A stretch of DNA of 64,000 bases from Actinomycetota bacterium. Its GTDB lineage: Bacteria; Actinomycetota; Actinomycetes; Streptosporangiales; Streptosporangiaceae. The notes under the pieces were generated by a model. The model made no database searches. It had not been told where the DNA came from and saw nothing but the letters and a program-made list of their open reading frames with translations. The position numbers were made by a program, and so were the translations under genes. Numbering within the stretch: position 1 is the stretch's first letter; every line of letters starts with the position of its first letter. The stretch is taken from assembly GCA_027313705.1 (NCBI GenBank), contig DAHVDE010000050.1, forward strand, positions 27,916 through 91,915. The letters are read 5' to 3'. This document shows, piece by piece, positions 52,598 through 61,194 of this stretch.

Positions 52598-54427
52598 TCA
52601 GGTGCCCAGCCGTACCGCCTTCACGATCAAGAGCAGCACGGAAACCACCAGATAACCCCGGAGCAACAGCACGCCAAGCTTTGTTCCCGGCGACCACTCC
52701 ACTGGCTTCAGCAGCGCGAGCGGCGGCATCCGCCAGTTCATCCGCTCGGTCATGGTCATGCCGGTGAACGCGACCCGAGCGCTAGCCGTCGCCCCGCCGC
52801 GGTTCGGCCAGCGCTGGGACAGCCGTACCCACCCGTACGCCAGCCCGGTGCCGGCTACCAGCCCGCCGGACAGCCATTCCGCGACGGCAGCAGAGCTCAG
52901 GCCGGGAAACACCGTCGTCACCACGAGGGTTCCTGACAACATCAGCAGCAGGCCGATGATCACCGCAGCCACGACATTCAGCCAGCGCGGATTGACCCAG
53001 GGTCCGAGTACTTCAGGGTCGTTGCAAAGAAGTAGCAAGAACAGGCTGGCGCTGGGCAGCAGCACGCCGGCGAGGGCCTGCACCGCCGTGGTGAGCAGGC
53101 CGAGCGGAGTGCCAGGTATCAGCACGATCGCCGCGGCGAGGGTCACGATCGCGCTGTAGCTGGCGTAAAAAGCCTTGGCGTCCTTGAATTTCCTGTGCAG
53201 CGAGTGCTTGATGTTGAACACGTCGCCGAACGCGTAACTCGTCGAGAGGGTGACGGCGGCGGCACCGATAATGCTGGCGTCCAGCAAGGTAAGCGCGAAC
53301 GCGGCACCGAGCAGGCTGCTCTTATGGCCGAAGGCATACGCAACGCCGAGGGCATCGGTGAAGTGACCGGCTAGGTGCGTGCCTCGCACCGCGTAAACAG
53401 TGGCGACCAGAATTATCGCCGCGCCGCCGACCACGACCAGGGAACCAAGGCCGGTATCGGCTCGCTCATACCTGATGAAGCGCGGCGTGATCCGCTTGTC
53501 GATGACATTGGATTGCTGGAAGAACAACTGCCAGGGCGCGACGGTGGTTCCGACGATCGCGATGATCAGGAGGACCGCGGCCGAACTGAAGCCGCCGTGC
53601 ACTCCTGGCACTACGAAATCATGCGCGATGCGCGCCACGTGCGGGCGGACCAGGAAGGCAAGCGGTATGAAGAATGCGATGCTGGCCCCGATAAACAGGA
53701 ACATCGCGCGCTCCCAGGCGCGGAAACTGCCGCTCGCGGTGATGCCCACCAGGAGGACAGCGGCCACTGGCACCGAGATGTAAGGACTGACCGCGAAATA
53801 ACTCATCGCGAGCGAGATGCCGATGAATTCGGTGACGATGGTCAGGAAGTTCAGCAGAAACAAGTCACCGACGCTGAACCAGCCCCAGAATTTGCCGAAA
53901 CGCTCGTTGATCAGCCTCGCGTGGCCCACGCCGGTCACCGCGCCGAGACGAACCACCATCTCCTGGTTGACGATGAGGACAGGAATGAGCAGCAATAGAA
54001 CCCACAGGAGGCTGTAGCCGTAATCCTGGCCGGCTTGGGCGTAAGTAGCCACGCCGCCCGCATCGTTGTCACCGACCATCACGATCAGGCCAGGCCCCAC
54101 GATCGCCAGGAAAGTGACCAGCCGCCGGCGCCAGCCCGACTGGTATTCCTCGGTTACCTTGATCCGGCCGAAGGCGCCCTCGATATCGCCGAGGTGCGCC
54201 TGGTCGAGCACGGCACTCGGCTTTGCCAGGCCGGCACCGCCGGACGGTCTGGCGGGACGTGGCGGCTGGGCGGCGGACGCTCCGGTCCTGCCGCTTGCTG
54301 GCGGCCGCTGGCCAGGCGCGGCTGACCGGTCAGGCGCGGCTGACCGGTCAGGCATAGCTGGCTGGCCAGGCCGGCCAGCGGCAGGCGAACCTGATCCCTT
54401 GCTTTTCTCGCCAGCAGGCTCGCTCAC
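52598..54427 (-). CDS. Second NRAMP-family transporter, coupled to MgtE-like sensor gene
   Basis: 609 aa. An ~80-residue Ser/Pro/Ala-rich N-terminal extension precedes the NRAMP core. Helix 1 IVMVGDNDAGGVATYAQAG and helix 6 VGTTVAPWQLFFQQSNVIDK match the paralogue at 50403-52076 and depart from classical Mn2+/Fe2+ NRAMPs in the same way. ATG 54427 overlaps the stop of the MgtE-N/CBS gene (ATGA), so the two are translationally coupled and probably form one transport-plus-sensor unit. Probable Mg2+ (or other divalent metal) uptake. Confidence 0.85.
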   Translation of the reverse strand: MSEPAGEKSKGSGSPAAGRPGQPAMPDRSAAPDRSAAPGQRPPASGRTGASAAQPPRPARPSGGAGLAKPSAVLDQAHLGDIEGAFGRIKVTEEYQSGWRRRLVTFLAIVGPGLIVMVGDNDAGGVATYAQAGQDYGYSLLWVLLLLIPVLIVNQEMVVRLGAVTGVGHARLINERFGKFWGWFSVGDLFLLNFLTIVTEFIGISLAMSYFAVSPYISVPVAAVLLVGITASGSFRAWERAMFLFIGASIAFFIPLAFLVRPHVARIAHDFVVPGVHGGFSSAAVLLIIAIVGTTVAPWQLFFQQSNVIDKRITPRFIRYERADTGLGSLVVVGGAAIILVATVYAVRGTHLAGHFTDALGVAYAFGHKSSLLGAAFALTLLDASIIGAAAVTLSTSYAFGDVFNIKHSLHRKFKDAKAFYASYSAIVTLAAAIVLIPGTPLGLLTTAVQALAGVLLPSASLFLLLLCNDPEVLGPWVNPRWLNVVAAVIIGLLLMLSGTLVVTTVFPGLSSAAVAEWLSGGLVAGTGLAYGWVRLSQRWPNRGGATASARVAFTGMTMTERMNWRMPPLALLKPVEWSPGTKLGVLLLRGYLVVSVLLLIVKAVRLGT

Positions 54428-55737
54428 GTCTTCTTGCCCCGGCGGGAATCTGGCGGCTCGGCAGCCTCCCGGCGCCGCCAGTCGTCGGGCAGCGTGACTT
54501 CAAGCACGTCATCGACGGTGATCAAGCCGATCATGGTCGAATGCTCGTCTACGACCGGAATCGTGATCAGGTTGTAGTCGCTCATCAGCACGGCCACGTC
54601 GACCACGTCGGTGTCGGCGCCGATCCGCACCGGATCGGCATCGCATACCGACATAAGCTCGGCGCCAGGGTCCGCCTGCAGCAGGGTGACCAGCTTGGCG
54701 ACCCCGCACAGCTTGCCATCCTCGTCCAGTGCGTGCACGCTCGTCAGCGCCTCAGGCTGAAGGCTAGGTGACCGGCCGACCGAGGCAAGGGCGTCGGCCA
54801 CCAGGTCGTGCTGCCCGACGGCGAGGAAGTCCATGCCCATGAGACCACCCGCGCTGGTGGGGTTGAAACCCATCAGCGTGAGCACTTTGGTGCGCTGCCC
54901 GACGGGAAGCAGATCGAGCACCGGCTGCCTGCGGCGCTGCGGCAACTCTGAGATAGCGTCCGCCGCGTCGTCCGCCCGCATCCGCCCGATGACCTCGGCG
55001 ATCTCGGCGTCTGTGCGAGCGCCGAGCAGCCTGGTCGCCAGGTCTTCGTCGAGTTCCTCGAAGACATCGGCCTCAAGCTCGGGGTCGGCGTGCACCTGGC
55101 CGAGTATTTCCCTCTCCTCGGCCTTGGATGCGTCCTCAAGCAAGTCGGCGATCTGAGCCGGCTTGAGCCGCCTGATCCGCCCGAAAGGGCCGCGCAGCAG
55201 CGCGCTGCTCGCGTGCCCGATCAGCGGCTCGAAGTTGGCCCAGTCGTCGAACTGATGCACTTCTGGCTCGCCGGGCGAGATCAGCCGCAGCAGGCCGCGC
55301 GGCCTGCGATGCGTGTCTACGCCTGCCAGCACCCACTCGTTACCCTGGCCGCGCAATTCGAGATCCGCGGCCTTGATCAGGTGGGCGGTCGGCACGTCGA
55401 TCAGCCGGTGCCCGAGCACGTCAGCGCGAAGCAGCACCTCGCCGTCGCGGCGCTCGAACCTGCGCAGGTCAAGTGTGGCGCTGCTCAGCCTCAGCACCTC
55501 CCCGTCGAAGCCGGTAGCCTGCTCGAAGGGCACGAAGACGTCACGTCCGCCGACCGAGGCGACCAGGCCGGTAACGATGGGCGGCTCGGCGCCCCGCAGG
55601 CGCACGATAACGTCGGCCAGCCGTCCGATCGACTCGCCCTTACGATCGGTGATCGGACGCCCGACCAGGTCAGACAAATGCAGCACACGTTCACTGCCTG
55701 CACGCGGCTGTGCCGCCTCCGCCGGTGTTGCGCTCAT
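54424..55737 (-). CDS. Detached MgtE sensor: PRC-like, MgtE-N and paired CBS domains without membrane domain
   Basis: 437 aa from ATG 55737 (GTG 55764 possible). Residues ~18-150: PRC-barrel-like (HLSDLVGRPITDRKGESIGR). Residues ~195-295: MgtE-N superhelix (RLKPAQIADLLEDASKAEER, LATRLLGARTDAEIAEVIG, MRADDAADAISELPQ). Residues ~300-420: two CBS motifs (QPEALTSVHALDEDGKLCG, ITIPVVDEHSTMIGLITVDD). In MgtE these domains sense cytosolic Mg2+ and gate the attached pore; here no transmembrane helices follow. Coupling to the NRAMP gene suggests it gates that transporter. Confidence 0.88.
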   Translation of the reverse strand: MSATPAEAAQPRAGSERVLHLSDLVGRPITDRKGESIGRLADVIVRLRGAEPPIVTGLVASVGGRDVFVPFEQATGFDGEVLRLSSATLDLRRFERRDGEVLLRADVLGHRLIDVPTAHLIKAADLELRGQGNEWVLAGVDTHRRPRGLLRLISPGEPEVHQFDDWANFEPLIGHASSALLRGPFGRIRRLKPAQIADLLEDASKAEEREILGQVHADPELEADVFEELDEDLATRLLGARTDAEIAEVIGRMRADDAADAISELPQRRRQPVLDLLPVGQRTKVLTLMGFNPTSAGGLMGMDFLAVGQHDLVADALASVGRSPSLQPEALTSVHALDEDGKLCGVAKLVTLLQADPGAELMSVCDADPVRIGADTDVVDVAVLMSDYNLITIPVVDEHSTMIGLITVDDVLEVTLPDDWRRREAAEPPDSRRGKKT

Positions 55738-55956
55738 CTCAATGCGGCCTTTCCGCTCTGCCACTTAGTACTCATACCCAGCAAAGTACGTCCCGCCCAG
55801 GCCGTGTTCTCGCCGTCACGGCCGCAGCGTGCTACTCCAGATTTTGCCTTGCTGCCTGCCCAGGTGATTGCCTGGCCGGTGTTCGGTGGTATGAAGGCCA
55901 CGTTCGGGACGCCGGTTCGCGTCCGGAATGCGATATGGAGCGGAGGAGTCGCAAAC

Positions 55957-58491
55957 GTGGCGGCTGGCAAGGAAGCAGGGCTCCCTGAGAGCCAGGACTA
56001 TGTGGCCGAGAGCCTGGGCTATGCCGTCAAGCGCCGGCTGCTCGGCCCTCCGCTGGTCAACGAGCAACTCAGCGAGGAGCGGCTGTCCAAGCCACTCGCG
56101 CTCGGCGTGCTTGCACCTGACGGGATCTCGTCCTCGGCATACGGCACAGAGGAAATCCTGATCGAGTTGCTCAGGGGCGGCCTCGCGGTCACCGCATTCG
56201 CGCTCATCCTGCCGCTGACCGGCGTCGTGCTGTTCGTGATGGCGCTCGTGGTGCTTTCCTACCGCGAGGTGGTGACCGTCTACACCCGCGCGGGCGGCTC
56301 CTACGTGGTCGCGCGGGAGAACTTCGGGCCGCGGGTGGCCCAGATCGCCGCTGTCGCGCTGATGGTCGATTACGTCGTCACCGTCGCCGTCCAGGTCGCC
56401 GCGGGCACCGCCGCGGTCGCATCGGCGGTACCTGCGCTCAGCAACCCTAACCTGCAGACGGTGATCTCGATCGGCGTCGTGCTGCTGATGCTGTACGGGA
56501 ACCTGCGCGGCATCAGGGAAGCCGGGCGATCGTTCGCGGTGCCGACCTACCTGTTCTCCGGCGTGATGCTGCTGGTGATCGCGGTCGGTCTCGGCCGGGA
56601 GTTCTTCGGCGGCGGGCTGCCGAAGTGGAGCGTTGCGCAGCACGCGAGCACCTACGGGGTCAAGGTGTGGGGCGTGGGGGTCCCGGTGAACCACAACACG
56701 CTGATCAGCTTCGGGCTGGTCTTCGTGCTGCTGCGAGCATTCGCCAATGGTGGTTCCTCGCTCACCGGCATCGAGGCTGTCTCCAACGCGGTGAGTGCTT
56801 TCCGCCCGCCTGAGGGCCTCAACGCGCGCCAGGTGCTCGTCGCCGAGGGGCTGATCCTTGGCTCGCTGGTAGCGGGCATCTCCTGGCTGGCGCACATGAC
56901 GCACGCGACGCCTTACCAGCTAGGCGTTCCGACCGTGATCTCCCAGGAAGCCAGGCTCGTCTTCGGCGCCAGCGGCTTCGGCACCGCGATGTTCATCGTG
57001 GTGCAGGCAGTGACCGCGCTGATCCTCTACACCGGCGGTAACACCAGCTTCAACGGCTTCCCCTTCCTCGCCAGCTTCGTGGCCGAGGACGCGTTCTTGC
57101 CGAGGTGGCTGACCAAGCGCGGGCACCGGCTCGTCTTTTCCAACGGCATCGTCGTGCTCGCTGTCTTGTCCTGCACTCTGCTCGCGGTCGCGGGTTCCAA
57201 CGTCAACAACCTGGTGCCGTTCTACGCGCTCGGGGTGTTCACCGCGTTCACCATGGCCGGCTTCGGCATGGCCAGGTACCACCACACGCACAGGGAACGC
57301 GGCTGGCATCACAAGCTGGTGATCAACTTCGCGGCCGGCGTGACCTCACTGGTTGTCGTGATCATCTTCGTGGTCGTGAAGTTCACCGAGGGTGCCTGGC
57401 TGGTACTGATCATCTTCGCGATCGGGGTGCCCGCCCTCATCAGGCTGAACCGGCAGTACCGGATGGAAGCAAACGTGCTCGAGAGCATCAGTCACGGCGA
57501 TCACGCACCGGTCAGGACCACGCCGCCGACCTACTCACGGCGTACCGTCTTCGTGTTCGTCGACGACTTCGACCTGGCCACGCTGGCCGGGCTCAGGTAC
57601 GGGCGCAGCCTGCGGCCGACCAGCATGCGCGCGGTGCACTTCGTGGTGGACGGGGCGCAGGCGGCGCGACTGCGCGCGGACTGGGTCCGCGCCGACACCG
57701 GCATCGTGCTCGACCTCATCGACTGCCCTGACCGGCGGCTGGCCAAGGCGGCGGCGGAACTGGTGCTCGCCGAGGCCAATCTCCCCGGCGTCGGAGTGAC
57801 CGCCGTGCTGCCAAGGCGCAGCTACACCCCCCTCCTGGGCAGGCTGCTGCATGACCGGACCGCTGACAAAATCGCCAGTGTGGTCAGCCAGATCCCGCAC
57901 GCGGCCGCGACGATCGTGCCCTTCGATGTCAGGAGCCGGGTCGAGGTGCTTGCCGCCAGGGAACGCGAGAGGGCCGCAACGAAGGCAGCGGTCGAGCCGG
58001 TAGCCACCGCCGCCGCAGAGGAGGCCGAGGCGGACGGGAAGGCAACTGCCCGCCAGGGCACGGTCGCGGGCGCAGAACCTCGGCAGCCGTCACCACGGCC
58101 GGATGCGGAGGCCAGCAAGCCGCTGTCACCTGACCTGATACCGGCCGAGATGCCAGAGTCAGGCGGCGGGGATTACAACCGTCCCGCACCCTCGGCAGCG
58201 GCCACGCCGATCGGCAGGCTGCCCAAGCGCGGCCGCGCCACGGTCGAGGGCCGGGTACACGCGGTCGAGATCAGGCCGGTAGAGGCCAACACCGTGCTGG
58301 CCTGCGAGGTCGTTGACTCGACCGGGCAACTCACGGCGATGTTCTACGGCCGGTCCTACATCCCAGGGCTCGACCCCGGCGCGAGGGTGCGGCTGACCGG
58401 CCAGGTCGGTACCAGGGGCAAGGCCATGGTCATGGTCAACCCCGCATACGAGCTGCTCTCCTCAGGTACGGGCGACTCGTCGGCACCTTGA
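55957..58491 (+). CDS. APC-superfamily permease with cytosolic domain and C-terminal OB-fold
   Basis: 844 aa from GTG 55957, preceded by GGAGGAG. Residues ~60-490 are a 12-helix APC permease (ISSSAYGTEEILIELLRGG, YTRAGGSYVVARENFGP, GGNTSFNGFPFLASF). Residues ~510-670 are a soluble alpha/beta domain (TVFVFVDDFDLATLAGLRYG, APSTKCTAR-type region replaced by SMRAVHFVVDG), as in KdpX/KimA-like or Rv2690c-type carriers. After an Ala/Pro-rich linker, residues ~755-840 form an OB-fold (VEGRVHAVEIRPVEANTVLA, VRLTGQVGTRGKAMVMVN) that is normally a separate protein. Substrate unknown (amino acid or K+). Confidence 0.82.
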   Translation: MAAGKEAGLPESQDYVAESLGYAVKRRLLGPPLVNEQLSEERLSKPLALGVLAPDGISSSAYGTEEILIELLRGGLAVTAFALILPLTGVVLFVMALVVLSYREVVTVYTRAGGSYVVARENFGPRVAQIAAVALMVDYVVTVAVQVAAGTAAVASAVPALSNPNLQTVISIGVVLLMLYGNLRGIREAGRSFAVPTYLFSGVMLLVIAVGLGREFFGGGLPKWSVAQHASTYGVKVWGVGVPVNHNTLISFGLVFVLLRAFANGGSSLTGIEAVSNAVSAFRPPEGLNARQVLVAEGLILGSLVAGISWLAHMTHATPYQLGVPTVISQEARLVFGASGFGTAMFIVVQAVTALILYTGGNTSFNGFPFLASFVAEDAFLPRWLTKRGHRLVFSNGIVVLAVLSCTLLAVAGSNVNNLVPFYALGVFTAFTMAGFGMARYHHTHRERGWHHKLVINFAAGVTSLVVVIIFVVVKFTEGAWLVLIIFAIGVPALIRLNRQYRMEANVLESISHGDHAPVRTTPPTYSRRTVFVFVDDFDLATLAGLRYGRSLRPTSMRAVHFVVDGAQAARLRADWVRADTGIVLDLIDCPDRRLAKAAAELVLAEANLPGVGVTAVLPRRSYTPLLGRLLHDRTADKIASVVSQIPHAAATIVPFDVRSRVEVLAARERERAATKAAVEPVATAAAEEAEADGKATARQGTVAGAEPRQPSPRPDAEASKPLSPDLIPAEMPESGGGDYNRPAPSAAATPIGRLPKRGRATVEGRVHAVEIRPVEANTVLACEVVDSTGQLTAMFYGRSYIPGLDPGARVRLTGQVGTRGKAMVMVNPAYELLSSGTGDSSAP

Positions 58492-58576
58492 CCCTTGGCC
58501 GGTCAAGGGCCGAGACTCTGGCCGATACAGCTACTCGCGAGTAGCATTCTGCTAGATCGCGTTCTTGGGGGTTGCG

Positions 58577-59683
58577 ATGAGCACCTATGAGCACTATGTC
58601 AGCGAAGTAAATCCCGGCACCTGGGACGTTCCCGTTACCGGCTTCGCCAGGTTCAACTGGGACTACGACAGCGGCAGGTCCAGGCTGCTCGACCTTTACC
58701 AGCGAGGCAAGGACAAGCAATGGGACGCGACCAAGCGCATCGACTGGGAGATTCCCGTCGATCCCACGAACATCATGGAGCAAGACGAGTCGCTTAGCCC
58801 GATCTACGGCTCGAGGCAGTGGGAACTGCTCAACAGCCAGCAAAGGGACGAGGTTGGCCTGCACCTGTCCTCCTGGTTGTTCAGCCAGTTCCTGCACGGA
58901 GAGCAGGGCGCCCTGACCGTCGCGGCGAGGATCGTGGAGACCGTGCCTGACATGGACTCCAAGTTCTACGCCGCGACCCAGGTGATGGACGAGGCCAGGC
59001 ATGTCGAGCTTTACCAGAGGTTCATCAAGGACAAGATCGGCGTCTACTACCCGGTCAACGATGACCTGGCCAAGTTGCTCGCGGAAGCGCTTTCCGACGG
59101 CCGCTGGGACTACCCCTACCTCGGCATGCAGGTGCTGATCGAGGGCCTCGCGCTCGCCGCGTTCGGCGTGCATCGTGACATGTCGAGGAATGCCCTGGTC
59201 ACCCAGTTGCTCGCCTACGTGATGCAAGACGAGGCCAGGCACGTCGCCTTCGGCCGGCTGGCGCTGCGCGATTACTACGCGGAACTGACCGAGGCCGAGC
59301 GGGCCGAGCGGGAGGAATTCCTGATCGAGGGCTGCTACCTGATGAACAACAGGTTCCGTGCCCGTGAGGTATGGGAGCGGCTCGACTTCGACGTGGACGA
59401 ATGCCTGGAATTCACCGAGCACTCCCCTGTGCAGCAGGCATTCAGGTCGCTGCTTTTCACCAGGATCGTGCCCTGCGTGCGAGACATCGGCCTGTGGGGA
59501 CCCAAGGTAAGGCACGCCTTCGCTGACCTGGGCGTGCTCAGCGCCGCCGATGCCGACCTAGAGCAGCTCATGAAGGCCGATGAGAACCTGGCAGAAGAGA
59601 TAGACCAGCGAAAATACGCGGCTGAACTGGCCGGGAGGAAGGCAGAAGTAGCCGAGGCTATCGCCATGGGCACCGCCTCCTAG
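58577..59683 (+). CDS. Ferritin-like diiron protein (R2-like/N-oxygenase-like)
   Basis: 368 aa from ATG 58577. Diiron ligands appear in the expected order: Glu in FLHGEQGALT, ExxH in QVMDEARHVELY, Glu in QVLIEGLALAAFG and ExxH in YVMQDEARHVAFGR. This is the pattern of carboxylate-bridged diiron ferritin-like proteins (ribonucleotide reductase R2, AurF-like oxygenases). It lacks a recognisable radical-Tyr context, so an oxygenase or an uncharacterised oxidase is more likely than RNR. Transcribed alone between the permease and FHA-PrsW genes. Confidence 0.8.
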   Translation: MSTYEHYVSEVNPGTWDVPVTGFARFNWDYDSGRSRLLDLYQRGKDKQWDATKRIDWEIPVDPTNIMEQDESLSPIYGSRQWELLNSQQRDEVGLHLSSWLFSQFLHGEQGALTVAARIVETVPDMDSKFYAATQVMDEARHVELYQRFIKDKIGVYYPVNDDLAKLLAEALSDGRWDYPYLGMQVLIEGLALAAFGVHRDMSRNALVTQLLAYVMQDEARHVAFGRLALRDYYAELTEAERAEREEFLIEGCYLMNNRFRAREVWERLDFDVDECLEFTEHSPVQQAFRSLLFTRIVPCVRDIGLWGPKVRHAFADLGVLSAADADLEQLMKADENLAEEIDQRKYAAELAGRKAEVAEAIAMGTAS

Positions 59684-59756
59684 CACACGCACAGTCACCA
59701 ACCATCCGGTTCTGGTCGGTACGCTGAGGCAGCGTGCCGACCAGGAAGGCGGGCAG

Positions 59757-61181
59757 GTGAACGAGCTCAGGGTCACTTTCTGCGGCCAGGTGTACGGTTT
59801 CGCACCTGGCCAGACCGTGCGCATCGGCCGCAGCCCGGAAAACGCGGTGATCGTGCCCGACCCGATCGTCTCACGTGAGCACGCCGTGCTGCGGTGGCAG
59901 TCCGATGGGTGGGTGCTCGACGACCTCGGCAAGGGCCGCACCTTTGTCGGCGGCATGCCGGTCAACTCGGTGCCGGTCAGCCAGCCGCTTGAGGTGCGGC
60001 TGGCGACCCCGCTCGGACCGGAGCTGCGGATCGAGTCCGCGCCTGGTCCTTCTCTCGAGCCTGCGGTGACGCATGTCGGCGCTGAAGAGCCTGACCAGCA
60101 GGCGGCGGCAGAACAGCACAGGGGCAACGCCAGGCACGCCAGCGCGATTCATCGCTCTGGCCTGTGGCGAGGCGACATCTCAGGCAGTGACTCAAGCCCG
60201 GTATACAGCCAGCTCCCCGCACACCACGCGAGGATGGAGTCACCAGGCGGAGACTTCGCGACCGCCGTTCACATCTTGCTGCCGATTCGCAGCTGGCTGA
60301 AGGACACGGGTTGGAAGCAGGGATCGAGGCTGCTCGTAATCGCCTACGGGCTGCTGCCCTCCTTGTTCGTGGTGCTGTTCTCAGGCACCACCGACGTCAA
60401 CGTTCCAGGATGGGCGTACAGCCTGGCGATCGCACCGCTCTGGGCGGTCGCGTTCTGGCTGCTGATCAGGCCGGGCCGGATCACCAAGCTGATCGCCTGG
60501 CTGGCGGTCGCCATCGTCGCCGCGGTGATGCTGCTGCTGCCCGTGCTTACCCTTCCGTGGGAAAACGCGCTCGGCAACGGTGATTCGCGAAATGTACTGC
60601 CGTGGATCTACGGAGTCGGCTTCGCCGAGGAGGTCACCAAGGCGCTGCCCATCCTGGTGGCGGCGCTGCTGCTGCGCTGGATCTGGAAAACCACTCTCGA
60701 TGTGCGGGTGTGGATGTTCCTCGGCACGATCAGCGGCCTGGCGTTCGGAGTACGCGAGTCCGTGCTTTACACGTCGAGTTACCTGATCCAGGGCAACCAC
60801 CGGGCTGGTCTTGCCATCCCGCTCATCCTCAGCTTCGCGCAGCGGGTCTTCGTCGACGGCTTCCAGCACGCGGTATGGGCTGGCATCGCCGCGTTCTTCA
60901 TCGGCATGGGCGTCAACTACCGCAGGCGCCGGATTCCGTTGATCATCTTCGGTATCACGCTGCCCGCGGTGCTGCACGGTCTCAACGACTGGGCCACCCA
61001 GCTAGCCTCGCACTGGCTCTGGATCGTGATGGAGGCCGTATCGCTGCTGCTGTTCATCGGGTACACGATGTCTGCGGCGACGATCGAGAAGCAGGTAAGG
61101 GAAACCCCGCTGTTCAGGGGCGAGTCGATGATCATGGAGCGCGTTAAGCTCGGCCAGGATGGCACCAAGCCTGGCAGGTAG
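59757..61181 (+). CDS. FHA domain fused to PrsW-type intramembrane protease
   Basis: 474 aa from GTG 59757. Residues ~1-95 form an FHA domain (VRIGRSPENAVIV, SREHAVLRW). After a polar linker, residues ~185-460 have about eight helices with PrsW motifs: EEVTK (EExxK), FGVRE (FxxxE), FQHAVWAG and LHGLND (HxxxD). PrsW cleaves anti-sigma factors in the membrane in Bacillus. The FHA head suggests recruitment to Thr-phosphorylated partners, perhaps targets of the kinases at 18-23 kb. Its 3' end lies 13 bp before the GH1 start. Confidence 0.85.
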   Translation: MNELRVTFCGQVYGFAPGQTVRIGRSPENAVIVPDPIVSREHAVLRWQSDGWVLDDLGKGRTFVGGMPVNSVPVSQPLEVRLATPLGPELRIESAPGPSLEPAVTHVGAEEPDQQAAAEQHRGNARHASAIHRSGLWRGDISGSDSSPVYSQLPAHHARMESPGGDFATAVHILLPIRSWLKDTGWKQGSRLLVIAYGLLPSLFVVLFSGTTDVNVPGWAYSLAIAPLWAVAFWLLIRPGRITKLIAWLAVAIVAAVMLLLPVLTLPWENALGNGDSRNVLPWIYGVGFAEEVTKALPILVAALLLRWIWKTTLDVRVWMFLGTISGLAFGVRESVLYTSSYLIQGNHRAGLAIPLILSFAQRVFVDGFQHAVWAGIAAFFIGMGVNYRRRRIPLIIFGITLPAVLHGLNDWATQLASHWLWIVMEAVSLLLFIGYTMSAATIEKQVRETPLFRGESMIMERVKLGQDGTKPGR

Positions 61182-61194
61182 CTACGATCTAGCC

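Noticed and set aside
55090..55956. Upstream extension of the APC permease frame by ~290 codons
   Set aside because: The extension runs antisense through the MgtE-N/CBS gene; GGAGGAG before GTG 55957 fixes the start.
55738..55956. Second M-box or Mn2+ (yybP-ykoY) riboswitch upstream of the MgtE-N/CBS gene
   Set aside because: No GGTGAGGC/AAAGCTC pair or NAGGG-type motifs could be found there.
55816..56904. 362-codon minus frame across the APC permease and its upstream region
   Set aside because: Same reasoning: antisense of membrane helices, no domain.
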